In this document: positions 13,034 through 23,700 of the stretch, one piece after another
Position numbering within the stretch: position 1 is the first letter of the stretch
How the letters are laid out: every line of letters starts with the position of its first letter
Origin: Haematococcus lacustris
Taxonomy: Eukaryota; Chlorophyta; Chlorophyceae; Chlamydomonadales; Haematococcaceae
Length of the DNA stretch: 64,000 nucleotides
Direction of reading: 5' to 3'
Assembly (NCBI GenBank): GCA_030144725.1
Contig: JASKMD010000003.1
Coordinates: 19,820,937 to 19,884,936 of the forward strand
Translations under genes and position numbers: made by a program
The notes under the pieces: generated by a model
Told to the model about the DNA's origin: nothing
Databases searched by the model: none
Seen by the model: the letters and a program-made list of their open reading frames with translations, nothing else

Positions 13034-13744
13034 AACGTGTACTCTAGCACCGGCAGCAACATAGCTACCTCAATTGTGTGATTCACCTGCCAGGCTTGCA
13101 CATGGCAGAAACAGCGTCGCACAAATGGGAGCGGTTTACACAATTGATTGGAAAGGTGCGAAAGGGTTGTGCGCCCAAACTGGCGATCACGCAGTGCAGG
13201 TGGTCAAGCGCGGAGTTTGACCAAACGTTGACTGAGCTGAAGGATGGCGGCGAGCCACGCAGAGCGGGTGGAATGATGCGACGTTATAGATGTTAGGTAC
13301 AACATCGGCTAACAATCTTACCCATCACAGCTTGCACACTCAGCACCACTTCACGCATGTATACAGTTGAGGAGCTAGCACATCCCTACATCGACCTTAT
13401 TGAAGGCAAGTATGTGCTGGGCGCGTCAACAAGATACAGCACCACAGTGAGACTCTTTACAAGAGTGCAGACCAACCAATCTGTATGTTGCATTGTGATC
13501 AGTTTGAACTGTTGTTTCACACTTGGCTGACTGCCAACGCCCCTTCCTCTCCTAATATGCCCATACAGCAGCACGTGCTTCTTCACTGACAAACAACCCC
13601 CCTGAAAAAACATCTCTTTGATCACTGCTCCTGCTCTAGTTCAATGCGTTGCTGCACTAACTCAACACCGTGCCAAGGGAACTGTCCCACACCCGGCTAC
13701 TTCAATAATGGTACATGCAAGTCCAGCCCTGCAGTAGTATACCC

Positions 13745-16000
13745 TCACTCAGAGCCAGTCATCTTCTCCCTGTCAGCTAGGGTGAGGCGCACAGTACGGG
13801 TGGAGCCTGAAGCTGAGCGCACCACCACCTCTGCTATGTCCCCCACCTGCGCAGCCACCAGCACACACCACACCCTCAATGGCACAGCTCAGCCCAGGCA
13901 GCCGGTGAAGGCAGCCGGCCCAACCAGCCTGTTGACTGACTGTAGTCAATTCAGAACTGCTGGCTCAAGGCGGCTGTCATGTGAACACACACAGACCCAT
14001 CAACATGGGTGCTGCAGGCTGCGCTGCTTGTGCTCGCCCACCCACCTGGCTGTTGTCCAGGGCTGCAAACAGGTCCTTCTGTGTCCTGACTGTCCGGCCA
14101 TTGATGCCAGTGATGATGTCGCCCAGCAGCAGCCGGCCTGACAGCTCTCGCCGGGTAGGCTGCACCCCTGCCAGGTCAGCAGGTCCCCCTGGCTGCACAC
14201 TGACCACCAGCACGCCCTCAGCCTGCAGCGCACCCAGTGCAGCGCGCAACACAGATGAGGCACAGTGCACGTCGTGACAGCCTGCACTGCCCCTGTCTGC
14301 TGCCACCCTTGCCCACTCCCGTGCCCCCCAGCCTGCAGTCAGCTGCTATACAAGCAGTCTCGCCTAGCAGCGTGGATGGGGTCGTACCTTTGGCGCCTGC
14401 TCTGCCTGCATGCCCCAGCGCGGCTGCCGTGTCATCATCTGTGGCACGGGTGCAATGGTGATGCCCAGCGCAGGCCGCACCACCCGGCCCAGGCGCAGGA
14501 TCTGGTCCACCATCCCTCGCACCGCATCAATGGGGATGGCAAAGCCCACACCTGCAGCAGCCAGGCAGCAGCCCGCACACCACACAGGTCAGGTGCTGCC
14601 AGGACAGCAGGCGCCATTGCCAGCCAGCACAGGGGAGGACGTGTGAAGCTCACGTTGCTCTCAGGCCTGACTGCTGCTGCTGCTGCTGCTGCCTCTGGAC
14701 CCCAGTGGCCAGCGCCCTACTGTGGCTGCACTGACCTGACGAGACGCCACGCCCTGTGGGGTCCAGGATGGCAGTAGCAATGCCCACCACACGACCAGCA
14801 CTGTCCAGCAGTGGCCCGCCGCTGTTGCCTGGGTTCATGGCCGTGTCAGTCTGGATGCCATTGGTGATGGTCGCTGCACCCAAGCCGCCCCACATGCCCC
14901 CTGCACTGATCTCCCGCCCCAGCCCGCTCACAATGCCCTGGGACAGGGCCAGGTCAAGGCCAAAGGGGTTGCCCACGGCATACACACGCTGGCCCACCTG
15001 CAGGCAGCAAGCAGAGCAGGCCGGTAGTGGGGCATGTGCACAGCATGAGTCACATGCAGCAGCGCAGGTCACCAAGGATGAGACGACATGCTGGTGCAGC
15101 AGGCCAGGAGCCGTGTCTCTGCCTTGGCCTGCCTGGTGCTGCTGCTGCTGCTGCTCAGCCTGCAGGCCCAGCCCAGTGCCATGGCCTCACCAGCAGGTTG
15201 GAGGAGGACCCCAGCTTCACAGGGCGCAAGCTGGCCAGCTGCTCCTGGCTCAACTCAACCACCTTGAGCACTGCAATGTCCTTCTCCCGGTCACCACCCA
15301 CCACCTGCAGCACAGCAGTAACACTCGCTGATGGCCCCAGCATAGCCACTGCAGCAGGGTGTGTGGCAGCAGCTCAGCCAGCAGGTGCCAGCCAGCCCTG
15401 GCAGCTGTCCTGGCCCAGGCTGTGTGCCAGCTGTGAGGCCACCCACCTTGGCCTTGGCCACTGTCCCATCACACAGCGTGACGGTCACCTCCTGGGCCCC
15501 GGCAATGACGTGGGCGTTGGTGATGATGTGGCCATCATAATCCCACACAAAACCACTGCCCACCCCTCGAGGCATCTGCAGCCAGGCAAGCCAACAGACA
15601 TGGCGTTTGGCAAGCTGCCCGGCAGGCACAAGGTGCTGGCTGTAGCATAGCAGTGTGTGCCTAGTTGACAGGCCTCGCTTCAATTCAGCTGCAAGGCTCA
15701 CGAGGCTGGGCCCACGCACCTGCTGCTGCATCATGAAGGGGCTGAACATGGGGCTCAAGCTGCGGGTGGTGGACACATTGACCACAGAGCGCGCGTTGTC
15801 CTGGAACAGGCGCACCGTGCGCTGCTCCTCAGCAGTCAACTGCACTCAGAAGGCCACCCGAGCAGTAAGCCATCACGCAGCGCACCAGGCTGCTGGGCCT
15901 GTGCTGTCAGCCACCCTGTCAGCCACCTCTGCTGGGCTGCTGCACGGCTGGGCTGCGCACCTCTGCAATCAGGGCCTCAGTGGAGGGGCTGGTAGGAGGG
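13745..16000 (-). CDS. DEG1: DEG1-like protease (copy C), 5' end lost in assembly gap
   Basis: Third copy. Exons 2-8 are present: 15839-15720, 15575-15447, 15304-15191, 14997-14736, 14551-14388, 14222-14046, 13846-13745. Exon 1 begins inside the N run; only its 3' end (16000-15961, ending EALIAE) is visible. One exon 6 substitution (near 14,411) keeps Gly. The CTG tract in the intron near 14,672 is 2 bp different from the other copies. Catalytic His, Asp and Ser codons are intact. The truncation is an assembly feature, not evidence of a pseudogene. Confidence 0.82.
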
Positions 16001-16500
16001 NNNNNNNNNNNNNNNNNNNNNNNNNNNNNNNNNNNNNNNNNNNNNNNNNNNNNNNNNNNNNNNNNNNNNNNNNNNNNNNNNNNNNNNNNNNNNNNNNNNN
16101 NNNNNNNNNNNNNNNNNNNNNNNNNNNNNNNNNNNNNNNNNNNNNNNNNNNNNNNNNNNNNNNNNNNNNNNNNNNNNNNNNNNNNNNNNNNNNNNNNNNN
16201 NNNNNNNNNNNNNNNNNNNNNNNNNNNNNNNNNNNNNNNNNNNNNNNNNNNNNNNNNNNNNNNNNNNNNNNNNNNNNNNNNNNNNNNNNNNNNNNNNNNN
16301 NNNNNNNNNNNNNNNNNNNNNNNNNNNNNNNNNNNNNNNNNNNNNNNNNNNNNNNNNNNNNNNNNNNNNNNNNNNNNNNNNNNNNNNNNNNNNNNNNNNN
16401 NNNNNNNNNNNNNNNNNNNNNNNNNNNNNNNNNNNNNNNNNNNNNNNNNNNNNNNNNNNNNNNNNNNNNNNNNNNNNNNNNNNNNNNNNNNNNNNNNNNN
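16001..16500. other. Assembly gap (500 N)
   Basis: Exactly 500 N, so a gap of arbitrary size rather than a measured length. It interrupts exon 1 of Deg copy C. The sequence to the right does not belong to the tandem unit, so further array copies could be hidden here. Confidence 1.
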
Positions 16501-16539
16501 GTTTGTCAGCGTAGCCCTTGACAACATCGCCCTTGACAG

Positions 16540-16673
16540 AAGGGATCGTCCCGACCCATCTTATGTTACACTAGATTGGACGATTATGACGTTGGATTGG
16601 CTTGTTGAATCTAATCTAATCATATAATCTAACGTTAGATCTACGTAGATCTACGTAGATGGGACGATCCCTA
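16540..16673. mobile_element. Short hAT-like MITE
   Basis: A 134-bp AT-rich segment has 12-bp inverted termini: AGGGATCGTCCC at 16541-16552 and GGGACGATCCCT at 16661-16672. It is flanked by the perfect 8-bp direct repeat CTTGACAG at 16532-16539 and 16674-16681. An 8-bp target duplication is typical of hAT transposons. There is no coding capacity. The target repeat resembles nearby CCTTGACA sequence, so coincidence is possible. Confidence 0.6.
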
Positions 16674-16681
16674 CTTGACAG

Positions 16682-17235
16682 TATCGACAGCATGACCCAA
16701 CCAACAAGTCTTAATCCCTTCAGCCCTCATGCAACACCAAGTGATGAGTTGTGATTAAACTAACACCACTCATCAAGCAAAGCTGGAGCCTACAGATCCG
16801 CAATCCAATTGTCCCGTAGCCCTGCACCCTTGCCGTTGCATTCACCATGCATGTTCTGCCCTGATCAACCGGGTTAGGACCCCGAAGCCCAGTAGCATCT
16901 TGCCCATGCAGCTGGTGTGGTTCAGTCGCTACAAACCTCCCTCTTCTTGCGAGAGGACGGGGGGATCGACACCCGCAAGGGGCCAGAAATAGTTGGCGTA
17001 ATCGGTCTCTCTTGAGGGCAGTGCCCGCCATCGTGCGGGGTGGGAGCTGGAGTGGAGTAGGCTAATTCCCCATGAAGCTCAGGAGGGTAGACACGTTTCC
17101 GAGCCGGGGCGTGTCGTGCTGTGAGAGCGCCCTTTCGGCATACGTCAGCCCGCGGGGGCCCCTCCCCATGGGGTGAATGGCCAGAAGCGGCGCGCGGTTC
17201 CTTAGTGCACGCCCTCCTGAAGCTTCGGGGGGAGT
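16682..17235. other. No gene recognised
   Basis: About 550 bp with no ORF I can support. The right part contains GACTAC..CC and GTGCA(C/T)TAAGG blocks that are mirrored near 17,965-18,000, so it may be the outer edge of the long inverted repeat. Confidence 0.3.
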
Positions 17236-17237
17236 AG

Positions 17238-17254
<17 letters not shown>

Positions 17255-17269
<15 letters not shown>

Positions 17270-17960
17270 TGTTCTGCCCTGCCTGCTTTTGCTACCCCGC
17301 CTGCCTGCCCACAGCGAAGCGACTCTCTCCCTGCAACAACGTCTCGTTGACAGAGTTTATGCACTGTTTGTGGTTATACCTCCGGTGTGCCGACGGTACA
17401 GTACCGTACGCTGTGTGCAAGAACAAGTGGCTCAAGAGAGCTCTCACCGAAGAAGGAATTGACACTCTCTTGGATTTGCATGACTTGCTGTGTGCACGCC
17501 GTGAACCTCATCTGCAAGGACCTTGCCAACGAGAACAAGACCGAATCCAAGCACAGAGTAGAACCCCGCCACGAAGAGGAGGGCCCTCTCCATACTGTCC
17601 ACAGGGTCGGGTTGTCATCCCCATGGCAAGGGTTCACTCTGTGTTTGGACTCAGTCTTGTTCTCGTTGGCAAGGTCCTTGCAGATGAGGTTCATTGCGTG
17701 CACACAACAAGTCATGCAAATCCAAGAGAGTGTTAGGTCATTCTTCAGTGAGAGCTCTCTTGAGCCACTTGTTCCTGCACACATGTACGGCACACCGAGG
17801 GTAACCACAATCAATGCAAAGAACTTGTCAATAAGACGTTGTTGCTGGTGTGAGAGTCGCTTCGTTGTGGGCACGTAGGCAAACATGCAAGCAGGCAGGT
17901 AGCAGAGGTAGGCAAGGCAGAGCATCCATGGTGCATGCAAGGGCAAGAAGAAGAAGAAGA
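17255..17960. mobile_element. Long inverted repeat (foldback-like)
   Basis: Two arms of at least 250 bp face each other: about 17,311-17,566 and 17,630-17,880, with a 63-bp spacer. Weaker similarity continues outward to pyrimidine microsatellites: (CTTT)n at 17,236-17,270 on the left and (AAG)n at 17,947-17,967 on the right. Both arms encode the same peptide, which includes LTLSWICMTCCVHA and LICKDLANENKTESKHR. The left arm encodes it on plus and the right arm on minus. The arms differ by several substitutions and small indels, so this is not a simple assembly mirror. I do not recognise the peptide. A foldback transposon or an inverted gene-fragment duplication would both fit. Confidence 0.7.
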
Positions 17961-18004
17961 AGAAGACTACGCCGGTATTCACCTGACGTGCATTAAGGGA
18001 GGAG

Positions 18005-18361
18005 CTACCGCCTGGGGCGCGGCCTGCTCCCACCATGAAGCTCGTGAGGCAGCGGACCCCCTAACCCCCCCCCCCCCTTAGTAGCTCGTAGCCTGTAGCT
18101 GTTCTTGGCAATGGAATGGGCTGCCTCTACTGCATGTCTCGTGAGCTTGTTTAGAAGCTTGGTGGCGTTGGTTTGGGTAACCCCAAGGGCCAGGAGGTGT
18201 TGGCGTGTGTGTGTTTCGTATGTAATGCCGCCTATTCCTAGTAGAATTGGTCGTATTTCGACCATGTGGCCTACCTTGCGTATGGTGTGTGCCAGCTGCG
18301 TGTGTTGATTGAGAGCCTTGTCCAGTTGTTCTGCCCATCTTGAGTCCGCATGCAAGGGCAA
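18005..18361 (-). pseudogene. Probable retroelement ORF C-terminal tail
   Basis: The frame includes HMVEIRPILLGIGGITYE, then LGVTQTNATKLLNKLTRHAV and HSIAKNSYRLRA. This resembles the conserved tail I recall after reverse transcriptase in some algal and protist non-LTR elements. No reverse transcriptase domain precedes it here. Identification rests on memory of the pattern only. Confidence 0.4.
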
Positions 18362-18415
18362 GGGTGCAGGGTTGCGGGACAGTTGGGTTGTAGGGCTGGA
18401 GGCACTTGCTTTGCC

Positions 18416-18610
18416 TTATGAGTTGAGACTGCTGTTGTGTTTTGCCTGAGATGGTGGGAGTATTTTTAGTTTCAAGTCGACCATCGCGCGGTAGTACTTG
18501 CGCACGGCCTTGCTGAACTTTACCTTGTTGAGCATGGGTGTTGAGGCGGCCTCCGATGGCGCATCATCAACTAGGTGCGCAGGGGCCGCAGCCCCACCAT
18601 GCGCAGCCAT
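18416..18610 (-). CDS. Hypothetical small ORF (64 aa)
   Basis: An ATG at 18,610 opens a 64-residue frame ending at 18,416. It starts MAAHGGAAAPAHLVDD and has a basic C-terminal half (KFSKAVRKYYRAMVDLK). I do not recognise it. It lies just upstream of the retroelement tail on the same strand, so it may be part of that element. An AT-rich stretch with TATATATATTAG lies at about 18,690-18,705, roughly 85 bp upstream. Confidence 0.25.
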   Translation of the reverse strand: MAAHGGAAAPAHLVDDAPSEAASTPMLNKVKFSKAVRKYYRAMVDLKLKILPPSQAKHNSSLNS

Positions 18611-18920
18611 CACGCTAGGAAGCGAGCGAAGGCGGGGACACAAACCGGGAGCTAATATGAGCTAATATGGTTAGCTTGCTATTTTTGTTACTATATATAT
18701 TAGCTGGGGGGGAAACCGCCCTACCATCGATGTCGGCTTACTGCTAGCAGGCAATCGTCGGCATAGACTGCCAACAACACCTTCCCCCTATAGAACATTG
18801 CAACGAAAGCAACCCAACTAACACCCGGTGCTGAGCCAAGGTGTCACGGCCGTGTCCTCTGCACCCGCATTGACCAAGCGCCAACATGCGGGGTCCACGG
18901 CCTCGTCATATCATTTGAGT

Positions 18921-20741
18921 ATGTGGAATCTTGCGCAGCGCGCTAAGAACCTCGCCAGTACTCTCCTCGAGGACGACAACGATAAGGTACACGCTCCATA
19001 CCAAGTTTGACGAGCTCCGCGCAATACAAGTTACTGCATGTCGCCCATCCAGCACATTCCGCGTGCCTTGATCGTTCCAGGAACATGTTGCAAATGGAGC
19101 ATCGCAGCTTGACCGATCGGACCGGGACAGGTAGCGCTTGCCAGGACAGCAGTTGCAGTTCCATGGATCGAGTTTTACTACTGTTTCCTCACCACCTTGC
19201 AGCTGGCTTGACACAAGTGGCAGCAATGCAGCCAGAGTGCGGCACCGAGCCGCAGGCAACTCCAGCTTAGCAGGCGCTGGGAGCAGCTCCGGGACCAGCT
19301 CAGCCCCTGGGGTGGACCTTCCTCACAGCCGCTACGCCTCATCAGACGGCACCGGCATCATGCCCAGTGGGGGCATGCCAGACCATGAGCCTGAGGAGAA
19401 GCTGCACGGCAGGGACTACACCTCTACCCCGTCCTCCACCACCACCCCCCTCCGCCCACCGCCCAGCTTTTGGCATGGGCATGGGCATGGGGATGCTGTC
19501 CAGCCTGTCTACCGCGACTTCGGTGCTGCAGAAGGTGGCCGGTCATGTGTCAGGGGCTGCGGAGGTGCCGAGTGCGCGGCAGCAGTCCCAGCTGGACACT
19601 TTGAAGGCACAGCTGCTGGAGACGGTGCGGGAGAACGATGCCCTGAGCAGCCAGGTGCTGGAGCTGCAGCGCCAGGTCACACACCTCCAGCAGCAGCAGC
19701 AGCAGCAGGCAGGGGAGAAGCAGGCAGGGGAGCAGCAGGGGGCGGGCAGCGTGCAGAGTGGAGCTGGGGTCAGGGGAGCTGGCGCACGGCTGCAGCAGGA
19801 GCTCAGCCAGGAGCGGGCGGGGCGGGCGGCAGCTGACAGGAAGCTGGCGCAGGTGAGCCCAACTGGTTGTTGGGGGCGGGCAGAGGCCGTGCTGCCGCGG
19901 CTGAGGGCTGAAGGCTGGCCAGGGGTTCAGGGGGTGCTGTGTGGGCTCACATCGGGCAGCTTATGAGGAGCACAGGGTGGGTCAGGGTAGGCAGCTGGGT
20001 CAGGGTCAGGGTAAAGTTCTGCGGAAGGGTAGGAAGGGCCGTTTGGAATGTGAGGGGTGGTGTGCTTGGCTGGGACAGCAGCTGCAGCAGGCAACAATTC
20101 CACTGGCGACCTGAACATGGTGGGCCGCAGGAGGTCTGGTTGGGAGGATGTATGTAGCTGTTTGGGGGTAGGCACCCGCTGCCCTCCCTACCCTGCATCG
20201 TGACTTGTGGGTTGATTCCATGCCATGCTGTGCCTGGCCTGCCGAGCGCCAGAGCCTATCAGCGCCAGTGCAGCGCCTGGCTGGCTTGCCGCCCTGGCCT
20301 GCAGGTCACTGCTGAGCTGGAGGCTGCGACGGCTGGGTTGGCGGAGCGGGACAGCTTCTGGCTCCAAGAGCTGGAGCGTGAGAGGGCGGCAGCGGTCAGC
20401 CGCAGCACACAGCAGCTGGTGCTCAAGGTCGGCAGGGGTGGGGGAGGGGTGGGGGCATGGGTCAGGGATATGATGATAGCAGTGACAATATCTAAGAGTT
20501 TTTATCATCGGTTCAAAGCAACTTGTCATTGTTATTGTTGTGCAGGTCCAGCAGCTGGAGGGGGAGCTAGATGTGTCCCAGCAGCAGCAGGCGGCCCTCA
20601 CCCAGCAGCTGCAGGCGTGTCAGCAGCAGCTGCGGGCGACGCAGCAGCAGCTGGAGCAGGCCCAGCAGCAGCTGCAGGGTGACAAGGCAGCGCCACAGCA
20701 GCCAGGCAACGCAGAGATGGTCAGTGGGGCGCAGGCTGGTC

Positions 20742-20774
<33 letters not shown>

Positions 20775-23700
20775 GCATGAAGCGTGAGCTGTAGAGGTTG
20801 CTGAGTCAGCAGTGCCTGGCTGTGCCGGCTAAGTCAGGCAGGGCCCTGAGGCAGTAGTGCCTGGCTGTAGTGCCTGTCAGGCTGCCCTGCTAACCAGCAC
20901 AAGCTGTGGTGCATGAAGCCTCATGCAGCATGGCATGTGCACCAGGCTCAGTGGGTTTGCCTGCCTGTCTGGCAGCCTGACCTCTGACCTGCCTGCCAGC
21001 CAGCCAGTCCAGCACTGGCCTGACTAACTGACTACCTGCCTGCCCTCCTGCTTGTGTTCCCAGGAGGTGAACAGTGTGGACGTGACCCAGCGCATGCGCA
21101 TGCTGCGCCAGCAGCTGCTGCTCATCAGCGCCAGCCTGCAGGCAGAGCAGGCTGAGCAGCGCAGCCTGGTGGGCCAACCCAGCCATGCGCCCCACACCCA
21201 CAGCCTCACCGCAGCCCAGCACCAGGGTGGTGGCCCAGACCCAGACCTGGCCTGCAATGGGGACCTGGCTCAGCCTGATGCACACCGCAGCGCTGGCGCC
21301 AGCCATGATGGTGTGCGGGGCAGTGGCCTGGGCGCTAAGGTGGTGCCCACGCCTGGGGTGGGCAGCAGCCGGCGCTGCAGCACTGGCGACAGCAGCAGCA
21401 GCAGGGGGGAGGGGGTGGGCCTGGACACCGTGCTGTCCCCCTCCCTGGACAGGATGCAAGCCACGGTGCAGGCAATGCTGGGTCAGGGGGAGGGGCAGGG
21501 GCTGGGGCAGCATCAGGCAGGGTGCTGGGGGGAGGGGCGGGGGGCCTGGGGCGGGGGGGCGGCTGTGATAGGGGATGGGGGGGAGTGGGGGCGGTGGGAG
21601 ACGTCCCTGCCTGCCCCTGTGCGCCAGTCCTTGGCTCGAGCCCTGCAGCAGGTGGCGGACCTAGAGCAGTGCGTGATGCAGCTGCAGCAACTGCTGTGCC
21701 GGCAGCAGCAGCAGCGGGAGCAGGATCAGCAGGATGAGGAGCAGCAGGATCAGCAGGAGGCAGGGTCTGGAGGCACTCGGTCCGGCACAGCTGGGGGGCA
21801 GGACAGGGAGCTGGCTTCAGCACAGCAGGAGCAGGAGGAGCAGGGGAGGGCCGTGGCTGAGCTGCAGCAGCAGCTGCATGCCAAGCAGCAGGCCCTGGAT
21901 GTGCAGGCGCAGCTCTGCCTGCAGCTGCAGCAGCAGGTGGCGGAGCAGGAGCAGGCAGCCAAGGCTCTGGCTGCGCAGCTAGCTGATGCACAGCAGGCGA
22001 CGGCAGCAGGCCGAGGCAGCAGCGCAGGCCTACAAGCAGCTGGGCGGGCAGGAGAGCGGGGAGCAGGGGGCAGCCTGGGGGTGGTGGGTGGGGGTCCAGC
22101 GGCTGGGGTCCCTGCTGTGGCAGCAGCAGCAGTAGGGTATGGGGGGTGGGGGGAGGAAGGGGCTGGCGGCGCAGGTGGGGGCGGGGAGGGCGGGGAGGTA
22201 GGTGGGCTGCGTGATCAGGTGGCTATGCTGCGGGAACTGTACGAAGAGGAGCGCAGCTTCACACTGCAGGTGGGGGCAGGGGGGGCAAGGGCGTGCTGCC
22301 AGTGCCAGGGTGGAGGGTGGAGGGTGGACATCACATCCGCATGGGAAGTGGTGAGCTACGCTGCCCCCTGTGACCACCCTCTGCCTTGTACCTGTAATAA
22401 TGTGTAAACATGTAAAAACATTACTGTGAGTACACGCATACTTACCTGTAAGTACCTGCTGGGGTGGGGAGTGGTGGGGCAGGGTGGGGGGGCAGGGCAG
22501 GGTGCTGCTGCCTATCCACCCACAGCATCCTGGCCCTGGGCACTCCCCCCTGTATGGCCTGTAAGGACTATGAAAACTGCGAAACCGTGAATTGCGCCCT
22601 GCCTGTCCCCCTCAACTGCCCAGCCAGCCTCACCCATGCCCTGCCCCTACCCCTGCCCACTACCCTGCAGGCCCGACAGCAAGCCCAGCAGGCAGGGCAG
22701 CAGCTGGCAGCCGTGCAGACGGAGCTGGCCGCCATCCTGCAGCAGCTGGCACATGGCCCTGGCTCCAGCCCCCCCCAGGCCCCCCCACAGGCCCCCACCC
22801 TGGCTGAGGCACACGCTGATGCGCCGGGGGCAACAGGGCAGCAGGGGCGGGAGGGGGGCAGGAGGCTGGCCACCCGGACTGCCAGGAGGGGGCTCCTGTG
22901 CAAGCCCAGCTGCGGGCGCTGCATCGCTTAGTGCAGGAGCAGCAGGCGCAGCTGCAGGCGGCCGTGCAGCGGGGCCAGGAGGCGCAGGAGCAGGCAAGCA
23001 GTGCACAGCAAGAGGTGCAGGGCGCGCTGGCGCAGGCGGCACGGCTGCAGGAGGAGCTGGGCCGGGAGCGGCAGCAGCACCAGGAGGCAGCGGGGGCGCT
23101 GGCCAGGCTGCAGGCGGCCAATGGTGGGTTCGCACAGGGCTATGGTGGGTTCACACAAGGTGGTAGTGGCCACCCCCACGGCCACCACCCCCACGGCCCC
23201 TTACCTCCCTCGCCCAGCTGCTCAGCGGCTGCAGCGGTTGACAGTTTGTAGATGAGGTATGGGTGGAGGGGAGCTGTCTCCGCCTGCCCCCTGCACGGCA
23301 TGAGGCCGCACCCCTGCACCAGCAGGTGTAGCTGACGGCTCAGGGGTCCGAGTGAGTGAGTGTGTGAGTGAGTGAGTGAGTGAGTGTGATTATGTGAGTG
23401 AGTGTATGTGTGTTTAATGTGTAGTGAGTGAGTGTGTGAGTGTGTGAGTGTGTGTGCCCTGAGCCCTCAGAGGCCATGGAGGAGGAGGGCCAGGCCCAGC
23501 TGGGGGCGCTGGAGGCCAAGCTGGGCGCCCTGCAGGCCGACAAGGCGCGGCTGCAGCAGGAGGGCGGGCAGCTGAGGGGGGAGGTGCAGCGGCTGCAGCG
23601 CCAGCAGGCTGCGGATGAGGAGGCGCTGCAGGTGAGGAGGGCTGGGGCAGGGCAGCAGTGCTGGGCTGTGTTCCCCCTGTGGGGGAGAGGGCGGGACAAG

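Larger units (their letters stand above)
1..16000. repeat. Tandem array of ~5.26-kb units, each with a DEG1-like gene
   Basis: The sequence at position 1 recurs at 5,345, 10,604 and near 15,861. The spacing is 5,344 bp for the first step and then about 5,259 and 5,257 bp. The first unit is longer because of a local duplication near 1,690-1,800. Units differ by only a few substitutions, for example in deg introns and one synonymous exon change at 14,411. The array runs off the left edge and into the N gap, so true copy number is unknown. The very high identity points to recent duplication or an assembly artefact. The copy-specific differences favour real copies or alleles. Confidence 0.95.

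Noticed and set aside
15655..16627. Long ORFs spanning the N run
   Set aside because: Artefacts of reading through ambiguous bases in the assembly gap.
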